A stretch of 64,000 nt of DNA from Aquimarina rhabdastrellae (GCA_947387485.1 CANDNT010000003.1:186001-250000); one strand, 5' to 3'; positions 17,927-28,305 are shown, counted from the stretch's first letter. Notes: generated by a model not told the origin, from the letters alone. Numbers and translations: made by a program.

Positions 17927-19060
17927 ATGAAGAAGATACAAATGGTTGACCTTAAAGGTCAGTACGAACATATAAAAGATCGTGTAAATAATTCTATTCA
18001 AGAAGTTATAGAATCTGCTGCATTTATTAATGGACCAGAAGTTCATGCTTTTCAAAAAGAACTTGAAGATTATCTAGACGTAGCTCATGTAATTCCTTGT
18101 GCAAATGGTACAGATGCATTGCAAATTGCCATGATGGGATTAGGGTTAAAACCTGGTGACGAAGTTATTACAGCTGATTTCACTTTTGCTGCTACAGTAG
18201 AAGTAATTGCTTTATTGAATTTAACTCCTGTATTAGTTGATGTAGAACCTGATACTTTTAATATTGATCCTGAAGCTATTCGTAAAGCGATAACACCTAA
18301 AACAAAAGCTATTGTTCCTGTACATTTATTTGGTCAAAGTGCCAATATGGATGCTATTATGGAAATTGCCAAAGAGCATAATTTATTTGTTATTGAAGAT
18401 AACGCTCAAGGAATTGGTGCTAATTATCATTTTGCTAATGGAGATACTACAAAAACTGGAGCTATAGGTCATGTTGCTTCTACTTCTTTTTTCCCATCTA
18501 AAAATTTAGGATGCTATGGTGATGGTGGTGCTATCTTTACAAATGATGCCGATCTAGCTCATACTATTCGCGGAATTGTAAATCACGGTATGTATAAACG
18601 TTATCACCATGATGTTGTAGGAGTAAATTCTCGTTTAGATTCTATTCAAGCAACTGTATTACGTGCAAAATTACCTTTACTAGATCAATACAATGATGCT
18701 CGCAAAGCTGCTGCCGCAAAATATACAGCTGCTTTTGAAGGTCAAGAACATATTATTACTCCGTATATTCATAGTGACGCAGACACTCATGTTTTTCATC
18801 AATATACTTTGAAAATAACTAATGGAAAACGCGATGCACTTTCTGCTCATTTTCAAGAATTAGGAATTCCTCACGGAATTTATTATCCGATTCCGCTTCA
18901 CAGTCAAAAAGCATATGCAGATGAACGTTATAACGAAGCAGATTTTCCTGTTACAAATCAATTAGTAAAAGAGGTTTTCTCTTTACCTATGCATACAGAG
19001 CTTGATGATGAACAAATCGCTTATATTACTAAAACAGTAATTGATTTTGTAAACGCTTAA
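17927..19060 (+). CDS. DegT/DnrJ/EryC1/StrS family aminotransferase
   Basis: A 377-residue pyridoxal-phosphate enzyme that transaminates a keto-sugar nucleotide. The Schiff-base lysine is K192 in FFPSKNLGCYGDGG; GTDALQIAM and EDNAQGIGA contact the cofactor. The sequence resembles enzymes making 3-amino sugars for surface polysaccharides (WbpE/FdtB-like), but the family also includes antibiotic-sugar and viosamine enzymes. No glycan genes are next to it, so the product sugar cannot be assigned. Confidence 0.9.
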   Translation: MKKIQMVDLKGQYEHIKDRVNNSIQEVIESAAFINGPEVHAFQKELEDYLDVAHVIPCANGTDALQIAMMGLGLKPGDEVITADFTFAATVEVIALLNLTPVLVDVEPDTFNIDPEAIRKAITPKTKAIVPVHLFGQSANMDAIMEIAKEHNLFVIEDNAQGIGANYHFANGDTTKTGAIGHVASTSFFPSKNLGCYGDGGAIFTNDADLAHTIRGIVNHGMYKRYHHDVVGVNSRLDSIQATVLRAKLPLLDQYNDARKAAAAKYTAAFEGQEHIITPYIHSDADTHVFHQYTLKITNGKRDALSAHFQELGIPHGIYYPIPLHSQKAYADERYNEADFPVTNQLVKEVFSLPMHTELDDEQIAYITKTVIDFVNA

Positions 19061-19113
19061 TCTTTCTTGAAACCATCTATTTTTTTAGATCGATTCATTT
19101 TCAAAATATTATA

Positions 19114-19145
19114 AACACCTCCCTTTTTAGGGAGTTGTTTGTTTT
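19114..19145 (+). terminator. terminator after the DegT-type gene
   Basis: CTCCCT (19119-19124) pairs with AGGGAG (19129-19134) around TTTT. The pairing extends into AAACA/TGTTT with one mismatch, and a T-rich stretch follows. Confidence 0.75.
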
Positions 19146-19200
19146 TAGGTATTAGTACCACTACTATGCAATAGTATTTAACCCCTAAATCTATTTTATC

Positions 19201-22125
19201 TTGCAAACTGCTGCGCCTTCATTTTGTATTTGTTATAACCTCACTACTGTTTCTTTTTCTTCAATTTTAATTCCTGTAGCTCAAATTGTATCACTACAAG
19301 AACTTAATGGAAAAACAACTTTAGGTTACATAGAAAAACAAGCACTTCCTGAAGTCTTAGACAGTTATAATATTCTTTATCAAAACACCTCTCATCAACG
19401 GTTACTGGGTATTTGCCAAGATTTAAAAACTCAAGCACTAACCCTTCGTTTTCAACCTAAAGGAAAACGTAAAATCAAAACTATAGAAGAGTTGATGCAT
19501 TTGAGTGATGTAGCCAAAATGATTACTAATTATATTCATAGAAAACTCGCTATATTCTATGATGTATTATATAAAGAACAATACCCTTTAAGTTTACAGG
19601 CTTTAAGAAAAAATCCTGTAGAAATAAAACGGGTTCACTATGGAAAAAATCCTGTAGAAGCACTTCTATCATTCACAAAAACGGACGAGGGCATTGATTA
19701 TTCATTTTTTCTTAAAAAAGAGGACAAACATCTTTTGCCTTGCAAACACGACATCAAAATTCTACTCAATGATCCTGCTTGGATTTATATGGATCAACAG
19801 CTTTTTTCTTTGGATCGCCTTAATGCTAATAAACTAAAGCCTTTTTTAGATAAAGATACTATTCATATTCAAGAGAAAAACACTCGTATTTATTTTGAAA
19901 AAGTGATCACATCAGTAATCAAAAAAGTGGATGTAATCTCAAAAGGTTTTAATATTATAAAAAAGAATCAAATTCACGCATTCACCTTTAAAATCGAACA
20001 TGATTTTATTTCTAATACATTAATAGGCGATATTATTTTTGATTATGGTTCTGGTACTTTCGCTTATAGCGAAACTAAAAATACGATATCCGAAATTGCT
20101 TTTGATGAACATAACACTTTACAATTACTACAAACGCAACGCAATCGATCTGCTGAAACTGAAATAGCCAAAAACCTATTAGAATTAGGATTAGTTCAAA
20201 CTCCTACTCATCATTTTGAAGTAGCATCCACTATAGAAGGTGATTCCTTTGCTATTTTACAATGGTTTAATCATCACAAAAACGATTTAACAAAGCTTGG
20301 TTTTGCTTTGGCTCCCATCATCATTAATAATCAAGAAATCAATAGTGATATACCTTCTCTTGATTTAACTAGTGCTACGCACGAAGATTGGTTTGATATT
20401 AAAGGGCTTGTATCTCTAGGAACTTTTGAAATTCCGTTTGCAAAACTCATCCCCTTTATTAGAGATAATAATCCCTATTATCCGTTATCAAATGGAACTC
20501 AATTTATCATTCCTACGGCATGGATGCATAAATATAAAAGATTAACTGATTTTGTTACGGTAAAGGATCATAAAGTAAAGCTCCCAAAAAGCAACTACAC
20601 CTTATTAAAAAAAGTCATTGACCCTAGTAAAATTGCTTTTGATGAAAAGCAAACAATTCAATACAAGACGTCTCCTTTACTCAAGGCTACACTACGCCCA
20701 TATCAATTAGAAGGTGTAACATGGTTACTTAATCATTACCAACAACAATTGGGCGCTTGTCTTGCAGATGATATGGGATTAGGTAAAACATTACAAACTA
20801 TAGCCTTACTAGTAAATACAAAAGATCATCTACAACCTCAAGAGACTACTCCTGAGGTAATGCAATTTGATTTATTTGCTACACCACTCGAGGTAAAAAC
20901 ATATCTAAAAACACTTATCGTTTTACCTTCTTCATTGGTTTTTAATTGGGCGCAAGAGTTACTTAAATTTGCTCCTCATTTTAGCATCGCTAATTACACA
21001 GGTAGTGATCGTAAAAAATTAACTCCTTATCTTAATAATTATGATGTTATTTTAACTACCTATCATACGGTACTTAAAGATATAGAAGCTCTAGAGCGTT
21101 TTGAGTTTTCGCATCTAATCATTGATGAAAGTCAACAAATCAAAAATAAAGATTCAAAGCTTTTTAACAGTATCAATCGCATTGATGCTCAACATAAAAT
21201 TTCGCTTAGTGGTACTCCTATAGAAAATTCCTTATCAGATTTGTGGGCTCAAATGGAATTTATCAATCCTGGAATGTTAGGAAGTTATGCCTTTTTTAAG
21301 CGTTATTTTAAAACTCCAATCGAAAAGCAACAAGACGAGGAAAAAATTAAAGAATTAAAAGAACTTATTGAACCTTTTATTCTTAGACGTACAAAAGAAC
21401 AGGTTGCCAAAGATCTACCAGAAGTATTAGAACACGTTATCTATACAGAAATGCTTCCTGATCAAGAAAAAGTATATGAAATCGAAAAGTCAGCTGCACG
21501 TAATCATCTCTTACAAATTGACAAGTTAGTTTCTAACAATAAGATACATATCATTAATACGTTGACTAAATTACGTCAACTTTCTAATCATCCTAGATTA
21601 CTTGACAAACCTATAGATTCAGGTAAATTTAATGATGTAACAAATTATCTAGAGACCTTAATTAAAGCTAATAAAAAAGTTCTAATTTTTAGTTCCTTTG
21701 TATCTCATCTCAATTTATATCAAGAATGGTGTATTCAAGAAGGGATCAAATATGCTTCTCTTACAGGAAAAGATCATAGTGATGCACGTAAACAAGCTGT
21801 GACTAATTTTAAGACTCAAGAAGATATCTTATTATTTTTTATTTCTCTTAAAGCGGGTGGAACTGGGCTTAATCTCACCGAAGCTTCGTATGTAATTCTT
21901 TTAGACCCTTGGTGGAATCCTTTTATAGAGAAACAAGCTATAGCTAGAGCACATCGTATAGGTCAGCAAAACAAAGTAATTGTCACCAAATTTATCACTA
22001 AAAATACTATTGAAGAAAAAATCATGAAACTTCAGGATAAGAAAAAAAGCTTATCAGACGATATCATCGCTACAGATGCTATTCCGCAATATATAGATCA
22101 AGAACTAGATCAACTTTTAAAATAA
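19201..22125 (+). CDS. SNF2-family DEAD/DEAH-like helicase
   Basis: A 974-residue Swi2/Snf2 ATPase that should translocate on double-stranded DNA and remodel bound proteins. About 500 N-terminal residues precede the motor. The motor has motif I DDMGLGKT near 525, motif II DESQ near 641 (in place of DEAH), motif III SGTPIENSLSDLW near 673, and motifs V-VI KAGGTGLNLTEA and QAIARAHRIGQ near 885-923. The start is a TTG at 19201: an in-frame stop lies at 19186 and the first ATG (19492) is almost 100 codons in, which would remove a region that looks coding. RapA-like roles are possible; none is shown. Confidence 0.9.
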   Translation: MQTAAPSFCICYNLTTVSFSSILIPVAQIVSLQELNGKTTLGYIEKQALPEVLDSYNILYQNTSHQRLLGICQDLKTQALTLRFQPKGKRKIKTIEELMHLSDVAKMITNYIHRKLAIFYDVLYKEQYPLSLQALRKNPVEIKRVHYGKNPVEALLSFTKTDEGIDYSFFLKKEDKHLLPCKHDIKILLNDPAWIYMDQQLFSLDRLNANKLKPFLDKDTIHIQEKNTRIYFEKVITSVIKKVDVISKGFNIIKKNQIHAFTFKIEHDFISNTLIGDIIFDYGSGTFAYSETKNTISEIAFDEHNTLQLLQTQRNRSAETEIAKNLLELGLVQTPTHHFEVASTIEGDSFAILQWFNHHKNDLTKLGFALAPIIINNQEINSDIPSLDLTSATHEDWFDIKGLVSLGTFEIPFAKLIPFIRDNNPYYPLSNGTQFIIPTAWMHKYKRLTDFVTVKDHKVKLPKSNYTLLKKVIDPSKIAFDEKQTIQYKTSPLLKATLRPYQLEGVTWLLNHYQQQLGACLADDMGLGKTLQTIALLVNTKDHLQPQETTPEVMQFDLFATPLEVKTYLKTLIVLPSSLVFNWAQELLKFAPHFSIANYTGSDRKKLTPYLNNYDVILTTYHTVLKDIEALERFEFSHLIIDESQQIKNKDSKLFNSINRIDAQHKISLSGTPIENSLSDLWAQMEFINPGMLGSYAFFKRYFKTPIEKQQDEEKIKELKELIEPFILRRTKEQVAKDLPEVLEHVIYTEMLPDQEKVYEIEKSAARNHLLQIDKLVSNNKIHIINTLTKLRQLSNHPRLLDKPIDSGKFNDVTNYLETLIKANKKVLIFSSFVSHLNLYQEWCIQEGIKYASLTGKDHSDARKQAVTNFKTQEDILLFFISLKAGGTGLNLTEASYVILLDPWWNPFIEKQAIARAHRIGQQNKVIVTKFITKNTIEEKIMKLQDKKKSLSDDIIATDAIPQYIDQELDQLLK

Positions 22126-22208
22126 TACAATGTAAAAACACGCATATATCCCTAGTTTGATTTTCAATATATTTATTAGCTTTATAGTACCTAATCATAA
22201 AATCAACT

Positions 22209-22988
22209 ATGGAAACTAGTACTTTAACCCAGAAGCCTAAAGTAACTACTCAAGCTACTACCGATACTGTTCATGAAACCCCTGGAATCTCAAAACGTGT
22301 TATTCATGAACTTAGTCAAGAGATTAACAATATGCTTTCTTTTGCTGTTTATAACGGAATCACTATTAATACCGATGTAATTACATTAATACAGAATAGC
22401 TCTGTAGAAGATCTTATCCAAGCGCATAATCTTTTATGTAAAAATATAGCCCCAGCAACTCCCAAGTCAATTGAATATACGAAATCTCTTAATCAACAAA
22501 ATCAGAAAAAATCATTATTTACAAAACTCCCTCTCATACGAAACCTTATTTTTTTATCTATATTCTTTTTAATAACATTTATACTTACAGGATTATCTCC
22601 AGAGGTCAACAATAACTCTCTAGCCAAAGGAATTCTCGACAACAACGGTTTTTCGCTTTTAGTTAATATTGGATTCCTCACTTCAATAGCAGGCTTAGGA
22701 GTTATTTTCTATTTACTTAAAAATGTGAGTAAAGGCGTAAAAAATGGTACCTTAATTCAAGAAGACACGGTCTATTATGTTTCTTTAATCGTTTTAGGTA
22801 TTATAGCGGGACTCATCATGTCTGAAATCATTTCTTTTTATAAGAGTAATGATGTTAATGGTATTAATCTTTTTAACAAAGGGGTATTGGCTCTTATAGG
22901 TGGTTTCTCTTCTGATGCGATTTTTAGTATTCTAGAAAGTATTATCAATAAAATCAAAGGGATATTTTTAGGCGGCTCTAGTAATTAA
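22209..22988 (+). CDS. hypothetical four-helix membrane protein
   Basis: A 259-residue protein of no family I recognise. Residues 1-105 are soluble with Thr-rich ends; predicted membrane helices lie at about 110-128, 149-170, 188-210 and 223-245. The final part (GGFSSDAIFSILESIINKIK) is amphipathic and Gly-rich. It lies 83 bases after the helicase gene and 90 bases before the amidohydrolase gene, so co-transcription is uncertain. Confidence 0.75.
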   Translation: METSTLTQKPKVTTQATTDTVHETPGISKRVIHELSQEINNMLSFAVYNGITINTDVITLIQNSSVEDLIQAHNLLCKNIAPATPKSIEYTKSLNQQNQKKSLFTKLPLIRNLIFLSIFFLITFILTGLSPEVNNNSLAKGILDNNGFSLLVNIGFLTSIAGLGVIFYLLKNVSKGVKNGTLIQEDTVYYVSLIVLGIIAGLIMSEIISFYKSNDVNGINLFNKGVLALIGGFSSDAIFSILESIINKIKGIFLGGSSN

Positions 22989-23078
22989 TTCTAGAAATAG
23001 TCACATTAACATTTACTTGATACTTGTTTTAAAAAGAAAGGAGTATCTTCTGCTTTTAAGAATTTTAATACTTAGTAT

Positions 23079-24359
23079 ATGAAATCAATTACTACTCTTT
23101 TGATTGCTTTTGCAATCTCTTTATGCACTCATGCTCAAAAAACCTATATACATTGCGGAAAACTTATCGATACAAAATCTGGAACTGTTCTTAAAGAAAA
23201 AACAGTTATTGTTGAAGGAAATCGTATTATCGACATTAAAGACGGTTACGCCAATACAAAGAAAAAAGGAGATCAAACTATTGATCTAAAAAATAAAACA
23301 GTATTGCCTGGGCTTATAGATATGCATGTGCATCTTGAAGAGGAAACCAATCCTAATAAATATATTGAACGTTATACAAATAATGAAGCTGATGTAGCTT
23401 ATAATTCTGTAGGTTTTGCAAAAACAACTTTATTAGCAGGATTTACTACTGTAAGAGATTTAGGTGGTAGTGGAGTTAATATCGCTTTAAAAAAAGCTAT
23501 TAATAAAGGTAAAATTGTAGGTCCTAGAATTTTTACTGCCGGCAAAGCTCTGGCTACTACAGGAGGGCATGCAGATCCTACTAATGGTAGTAGTAGAAAA
23601 CTTATGGGTAATCCTGGACCTAAAGAAGGAGTTGTTAATGGTGTCGATGATGCAAAAAAAGCAGTTAGACAACGTTATAAAAACGGAGCAGATGTTATCA
23701 AGATCACTGCTACAGGAGGTGTTTTAAGTGTAGCCAAGAGTAGCTCTAATCCTCAATTTACTATCGAAGAAATTAAAGCTATTTGTAAAACTGCTAGTGA
23801 TTATGGATTTCATGTAGCAGCACACGCTCATGGAGATGAAGGTATGCAACGTGCTGTTATTGGTGGTGTTAAAACTATTGAACACGGAACATTGATGAGC
23901 GAAACAACTATGGATTTGATGAAAAAGCACGACGCTTATCTAGTACCTACAATTACCGCAGGAAAAGAAGTTTCTGAAAAAGCTAAAATTAAAGGGTATT
24001 ATCCTGAAATCATTGTTCCTAAAGCATTAGAAATTGGTCCTAAAATCCAAAATACCTTTAGTAAAGCATACAAACGCGGAGTTGGTATTGCTTTTGGTAC
24101 AGATGCTGGTGTATATGAACATGGTTATAATGCCAAAGAATTTGCTTTTATGGTTGAGGCAGGTATGCCTGCTATAGAAACGATACAAAGTGCAACGGTT
24201 ACCAACGCAAAAATTCTTAATATGACTGATCAACTCGGACAAATAAAAACTGGGTTTATCGCTGACATTATAGCTGTAAATGATGATCCTACACAAAAAA
24301 TCAATACGCTAGAAGATGTAGTTTTTGTTATGAAAGAAGGTAAAGTGTATAAACAATAA
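23079..24359 (+). CDS. secreted metal-dependent amidohydrolase
   Basis: A 426-residue protein with a signal peptide (1-19, ending THAQ). It has an amidohydrolase-superfamily barrel: HVH metal ligands at 83-85 in LIDMHVHLEEE, the Lys in DVIKITATGG near 207, His ligands in HVAAHAHGDEG near 247 and IEHGTLMS near 269, and the catalytic Asp in FGTDAGV near 338. These features match the imidazolonepropionase-like / Xaa-Pro dipeptidase (Sgx9260-type) group that cleaves dipeptides or cyclic amides. The exact substrate is not known. It is 11 bases from the DUF5995 gene, so the two are probably one operon. Confidence 0.9.
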   Translation: MKSITTLLIAFAISLCTHAQKTYIHCGKLIDTKSGTVLKEKTVIVEGNRIIDIKDGYANTKKKGDQTIDLKNKTVLPGLIDMHVHLEEETNPNKYIERYTNNEADVAYNSVGFAKTTLLAGFTTVRDLGGSGVNIALKKAINKGKIVGPRIFTAGKALATTGGHADPTNGSSRKLMGNPGPKEGVVNGVDDAKKAVRQRYKNGADVIKITATGGVLSVAKSSSNPQFTIEEIKAICKTASDYGFHVAAHAHGDEGMQRAVIGGVKTIEHGTLMSETTMDLMKKHDAYLVPTITAGKEVSEKAKIKGYYPEIIVPKALEIGPKIQNTFSKAYKRGVGIAFGTDAGVYEHGYNAKEFAFMVEAGMPAIETIQSATVTNAKILNMTDQLGQIKTGFIADIIAVNDDPTQKINTLEDVVFVMKEGKVYKQ

Positions 24360-24370
24360 TATAAAAGCGG

Positions 24371-25132
24371 ATGCAAGCTCAAACAATTGACGAAGTCATT
24401 TCTTTTTTAAAAACTATTATTAAAGAAAGTGAAGAAAACAACGATCCTATGGGATACTTTGCTGCTCTTTATTTAAAAGTGACTATCAAAGTTAAAGAAG
24501 GTATTGCTCAACAAAACTTCTTTGATGACAATAAACGAATGGAACAACTAGATGTTATTTTTGCTAATCGTTATCTAGAAGCTTATACTTCTTATAAAAA
24601 CAATACTTCACTTAGTTCTTGTTGGCTTGTCGCTTTTAAAGCAACTCATAAATTTTGGCCTATTGTATTACAACATCTTTTATTAGGTATGAATGCTCAT
24701 ATCAATTTAGATCTAGGTATTGCAGCTGCTCAAGTAGCTCCAGGAGAAAGTATCGATAATTTACACAATGATTTCAATAAAATCAATACTATCCTTGCTG
24801 ATTTAGTGGGACAAGTCGAGCATGAATTATCAACAATTTGGCCTACCTTAAAATGGATTTTAAAACTTTCTAAAAAACTAGACTCATTCCTAATTAATTT
24901 TAGTATGGAATTAGCACGAGATGGTGCATGGAAATTTGCTACAGAACTTGCCCCATTAAATAGTAATGATCAACATACTTTGATTCTAGATCGCGATAAA
25001 AAAGTGACTAAGATTGCTGATCTTATTATTCATCCAGGATGGATCGCTAGTACCTTATTTAAAATTATACGCTTGGGCGAACGTGGATCTGTTTCTGAAA
25101 AGATAAAGATTCTAAATTCTCAAATGAAATAA
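24371..25132 (+). CDS. DUF5995 family protein
   Basis: A 253-residue, mostly helical cytoplasmic protein matching the DUF5995 family by its N-terminal DPMGYFAALYLKVTIKVKEG and the central HLLLGMNAHINLDLGIAAA. The conserved His, Asn and Asp residues in NAHINLDLG suggest a ligand or metal site, but no activity is known for the family. It follows the amidohydrolase gene by 11 bases and ends at a shared terminator. Confidence 0.8.
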   Translation: MQAQTIDEVISFLKTIIKESEENNDPMGYFAALYLKVTIKVKEGIAQQNFFDDNKRMEQLDVIFANRYLEAYTSYKNNTSLSSCWLVAFKATHKFWPIVLQHLLLGMNAHINLDLGIAAAQVAPGESIDNLHNDFNKINTILADLVGQVEHELSTIWPTLKWILKLSKKLDSFLINFSMELARDGAWKFATELAPLNSNDQHTLILDRDKKVTKIADLIIHPGWIASTLFKIIRLGERGSVSEKIKILNSQMK

Positions 25133-25137
25133 CAAAA

Positions 25138-25163
25138 AAGCCTAAGTCATTAAACTTAGGCTT
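25138..25163. terminator. bidirectional terminator between DUF5995 gene and fabD
   Basis: AAGCCTAAGT (25138-25147) pairs perfectly with ACTTAGGCTT (25154-25163), loop of 6 bases, with A-rich and T-rich flanks on both sides, between two convergent genes. Confidence 0.88.
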
Positions 25164-25183
25164 TCCTTTTATCTTTCGAAAAA

Positions 25184-26065
25184 TTATAGTGTAGCAGACG
25201 CTGTAGTCATACTTCTATCTATTTTCTTTACTAAACCTTGCAATACTTTACCTGGACCAACCTCTGTAAATGATGTCACACCATCTGTAATCATCTGCTG
25301 TACACTTTGTGTCCATTTTACTGGTGCTGTTAATTGTAAGATTAAATTCTTTTTAATTTCTTCTGGATCAGTAACTGCTGTAGTTGTCACATTTTGATAG
25401 ATTGGACAACTAGGTGTATTGAATGTAGTTGCTTCTATTGCCGCCGCCAATTCTTCTCTTGCTGGTTCCATTAACGGAGAGTGAAAAGCTCCTCCTACTG
25501 GTAACATCAAAGCTCTTCTTGCTCCTTTTTCTTTCATTACTTCGCAAGCTTTCTCAATTGCTTCAACTTCTCCAGAGATTACTAACTGTCCTGGACAATT
25601 ATAATTTGCAGCTACTACAATACCTTCTATTTCTTTACAAGCATTTTCTACTACTTCATCTTCTAAGCCTAAAACTGCTGCCATAGTTGATGCTTGAAGC
25701 TCGCACGCTTTTTGCATTGCCATTGCTCTTTTGGCAACTAATCTTAATCCATCTTCAAAACTCAATACTCCATTTGCTACCAAAGCAGATAATTCTCCTA
25801 GTGAATGTCCCGCTACCATATCAGGTTTAAATGAATCCCCTAATACTTTACTTAAAATTACTGAATGTAAGAATATCGCTGGCTGAGTTACTTTTGTTTG
25901 TTTTAACTCTTCTGCTGTCCCTTCAAACATAATCTTTGTAATCTCAAATCCTAAAATTTCATTTGCCTTTTCAAATAACTCTTTGGCAACTTCAGAATTT
26001 TCATAAAGATCAAGTCCCATTCCTGTAAATTGTGCTCCTTGACCTGGAAATATATATGCATTCAT
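25184..26065 (-). CDS. fabD: ACP S-malonyltransferase
   Basis: FabD loads malonyl groups from CoA onto acyl carrier protein for fatty acid synthesis. The 293-residue enzyme has the N-terminal FPGQGAQFTGMG (6-17) with the oxyanion Gln, the nucleophile S88 in GHSLGE, the malonyl-binding Arg in RAMAMQ, and the catalytic His in GAFHSPLM. Length and order are standard. It is monocistronic or weakly linked to folA (65-base gap). No other fab gene is adjacent. Confidence 0.96.
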   Translation of the reverse strand: MNAYIFPGQGAQFTGMGLDLYENSEVAKELFEKANEILGFEITKIMFEGTAEELKQTKVTQPAIFLHSVILSKVLGDSFKPDMVAGHSLGELSALVANGVLSFEDGLRLVAKRAMAMQKACELQASTMAAVLGLEDEVVENACKEIEGIVVAANYNCPGQLVISGEVEAIEKACEVMKEKGARRALMLPVGGAFHSPLMEPAREELAAAIEATTFNTPSCPIYQNVTTTAVTDPEEIKKNLILQLTAPVKWTQSVQQMITDGVTSFTEVGPGKVLQGLVKKIDRSMTTASATL

Positions 26066-26130
26066 TATTTTCTAAATTTAGAATTGCTGACAAAAATACA
26101 CATTCTCAGCAATCAAGCAACTTTTCATTT

Positions 26131-26622
26131 TTATTGCTTCTTTCTCTCATATGTTAAATATGTAAAAGCATATGCATGTCTATCATCTTTTTCATGATAT
26201 TCTTTCTCAACTATTTCCCAATCGTTTTCATTAATAATCGGAAAAAAAGCATCTGCTTCAAAATCTCCATGCACACGAGTTAGCTCTATACAATCTGCAT
26301 ATTGCATACCTAATGTGTATATTTTTCCTCCACCTATTATAAATGGATTCTCATCGTTTTCAACTTTGGCTAAAGCCTCTTCTATTGTATGTACAATAAT
26401 AACTCCCTCTGCTGTATAATTTCTATCTCTAGTAATTACTATATGTACTCGATTAGGTAACAACTTGGGAAATGTTTCAAAAGTTTTACGCCCCATAATA
26501 ATATGGTGTCCTGTAGTCAACTGTTTAAATCTCTTAAAATCATCTGGTAAATGCCATACAAGATCATTGTCTTTTCCTAAAGCTTCATTTTCTCCAGCAG
26601 CAGCTATCATTGTTATTTTCAC
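26131..26622 (-). CDS. folA: dihydrofolate reductase
   Basis: FolA reduces dihydrofolate to tetrahydrofolate with NADPH. The 163-residue protein shows the Met20-loop ENEALGKDNDLVWHLPDD with its active-site acidic residue, GRKTFETFPKLLPNR (NADPH phosphate binding) and FIIGGGKIYTLG. thyA, which makes the dihydrofolate this enzyme recycles, lies 4.4 kb further along on the same strand but not in the same operon. Confidence 0.96.
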   Translation of the reverse strand: MKITMIAAAGENEALGKDNDLVWHLPDDFKRFKQLTTGHHIIMGRKTFETFPKLLPNRVHIVITRDRNYTAEGVIIVHTIEEALAKVENDENPFIIGGGKIYTLGMQYADCIELTRVHGDFEADAFFPIINENDWEIVEKEYHEKDDRHAYAFTYLTYERKKQ

Positions 26623-26682
26623 TAGTATACTTTTTTTATTCGTTGATTTATTTTTATTCTTCTCTTATATTAAAACTTAAAT

Positions 26683-27108
26683 TTATGCTTCTTCATTTTT
26701 ATCATAAATGATTGTTTTGGTAGTATCTAATTGTTGCTGCTGTCTTACTCCTAGTTGTTCCTCCATTTGAGCAATTCTTTTCTTTTGTTTTTCTACTAAA
26801 CGTTTCATTTGTTTTGCCTCCCATTCTTTTCCCATAAACTTTTTAAAAAAGATAACATCTATGGTATGGAAGAGCATTAAAAAACTCCAAATCAACACTC
26901 CATAAACAAACCAATCTATCCCCATTATTTTAGTATCTCCTCCTATTTTTAAAACGAGATTCATGAGAATCATAAAAAAAGAACCTAATAAAAATATAAC
27001 AAAATGACGGTATAATCTTTTCTTTTGCTTGATACGTTGCTGTGCATGCTCAAACATTTCTTTTTGTGTTATATCTATTTCTTGTACTTTTTTCTTTTTA
27101 AATAACAT
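26683..27108 (-). CDS. 2TM domain protein
   Basis: A 141-residue membrane protein with the 2TM domain found in Bacteroidota: helix 1 about 35-57, helix 2 about 67-89 (IDWFVYGVLIWSFLMLFHTID), and the conserved FKKFMGKEWEAKQMKRL right after. The C-terminal 45 residues are Lys/Gln-rich and likely a coiled coil. Such domains often follow LytTR regulators or histidine kinases; here it stands alone. Function is unknown. Confidence 0.82.
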   Translation of the reverse strand: MLFKKKKVQEIDITQKEMFEHAQQRIKQKKRLYRHFVIFLLGSFFMILMNLVLKIGGDTKIMGIDWFVYGVLIWSFLMLFHTIDVIFFKKFMGKEWEAKQMKRLVEKQKKRIAQMEEQLGVRQQQQLDTTKTIIYDKNEEA

Positions 27109-27207
27109 ATTCTCTATATTAGATCATGCTAAGTTAAAGATAATCTTTTTTTGTCTATGAGATATCTTAACATTAGTAGGTTATTATCACTTTTCAATCT
27201 TAGTTTT

Positions 27208-28305
27208 ATGGAAAACATTCGGAAAGAATTCCCCATACTTTCTCAAAAAACATATTTCAATACAGCTTCTTCTGGCATTGTATTTAATGACTTAGCTAAT
27301 TTTAGAAAAAAACATGATCAAGAATTCATCAATGAAGGAAGTATTTTTAGAGATGATCAGCGATTGTTTTTATCTAATGTTCGTTCTTCTATAGCTCATT
27401 TTTTTGATACTACTATCAGTCAAGTCACTCTTAATACTAATTGTTCTATAGGTTTTAATATTTTATTTGATGGTCTTTCAAAATCAAATAAAATATTATT
27501 AATTGATGATGATTATCCTTCTATTAATTTTGCTATTACCAGTAAAGGGTTTAATACTTGTTTTGTCTCTATTGATGCAGAGGTGATTGTAGAAGATGCT
27601 ATTCTTAGTACAATAGAAAAAGAACGTCCAGATGTTTTTGTTTTTAGTATTGTGCAATATTTAACGGGTATTGCTCTTGATTTGTCTTTTATAAAAAAAA
27701 TCAAACAAACGTATCCTGATTTGCTTTTAATTGCCGATGGTACTCAATTTTGTGGAACACAATCTTTTTCTTTTAAAGATTCTGGAATTGATGTTTTAGG
27801 TTGTAGTGGATACAAATGGTTATTAGGTGGTTATGGTAATGGTTTTCTATTATTTAAAGAAGGTATATTAGAGCAGTTAACGCCATTATCTTATCGCAAC
27901 GATTCTTATAAAGATAAATACCCTGCTACATATACAGATTTACAAGCTCGCTTTGAACCTGGTCATTTAGATACTTTCAATTTTGGTAGTTTACAACGTT
28001 CTTTATCTTTTTTATCTACTATAGGAATGGATTTTATTACTGATCAACATGCTTTATTAAAAAACTACCTACAAGCAGAGTTCACAAAACTAGGATTGCT
28101 CTCTCCCATAGTTTTAAAAAGAGAAAATCACGGTTCTATAGTTCATATTAAAGGTGGTCAAGAATTACATCATTACTTAAAAGAACAACAAATAATTACT
28201 TCGTTAAAACCCAATGGAATTCGAATAAGTATACATTTTTATAATACTACAGAAGATATAGATCGTTTAGTTTTTGCTTTAAAAAACATAAAAGCACTAT
28301 CATAA
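27208..28305 (+). CDS. class V aminotransferase (cysteine desulfurase-like fold)
   Basis: A 365-residue pyridoxal-phosphate enzyme. The ATG at 27208 (MENIRKEFPILSQKTYFNTA) was preferred over the upstream TTG at 27151 and ATG at 27157, which add about 18 residues not expected in the family. The Schiff-base lysine is in GCSGYKWLLGGYG; ADGTQFCG holds the cofactor Asp. It lacks the Cys-bearing loop that would support SufS or IscS activity, so it is more likely a kynureninase- or isopenicillin-N-epimerase-like member of the family. The substrate is unknown. Confidence 0.85.
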   Translation: MENIRKEFPILSQKTYFNTASSGIVFNDLANFRKKHDQEFINEGSIFRDDQRLFLSNVRSSIAHFFDTTISQVTLNTNCSIGFNILFDGLSKSNKILLIDDDYPSINFAITSKGFNTCFVSIDAEVIVEDAILSTIEKERPDVFVFSIVQYLTGIALDLSFIKKIKQTYPDLLLIADGTQFCGTQSFSFKDSGIDVLGCSGYKWLLGGYGNGFLLFKEGILEQLTPLSYRNDSYKDKYPATYTDLQARFEPGHLDTFNFGSLQRSLSFLSTIGMDFITDQHALLKNYLQAEFTKLGLLSPIVLKRENHGSIVHIKGGQELHHYLKEQQIITSLKPNGIRISIHFYNTTEDIDRLVFALKNIKALS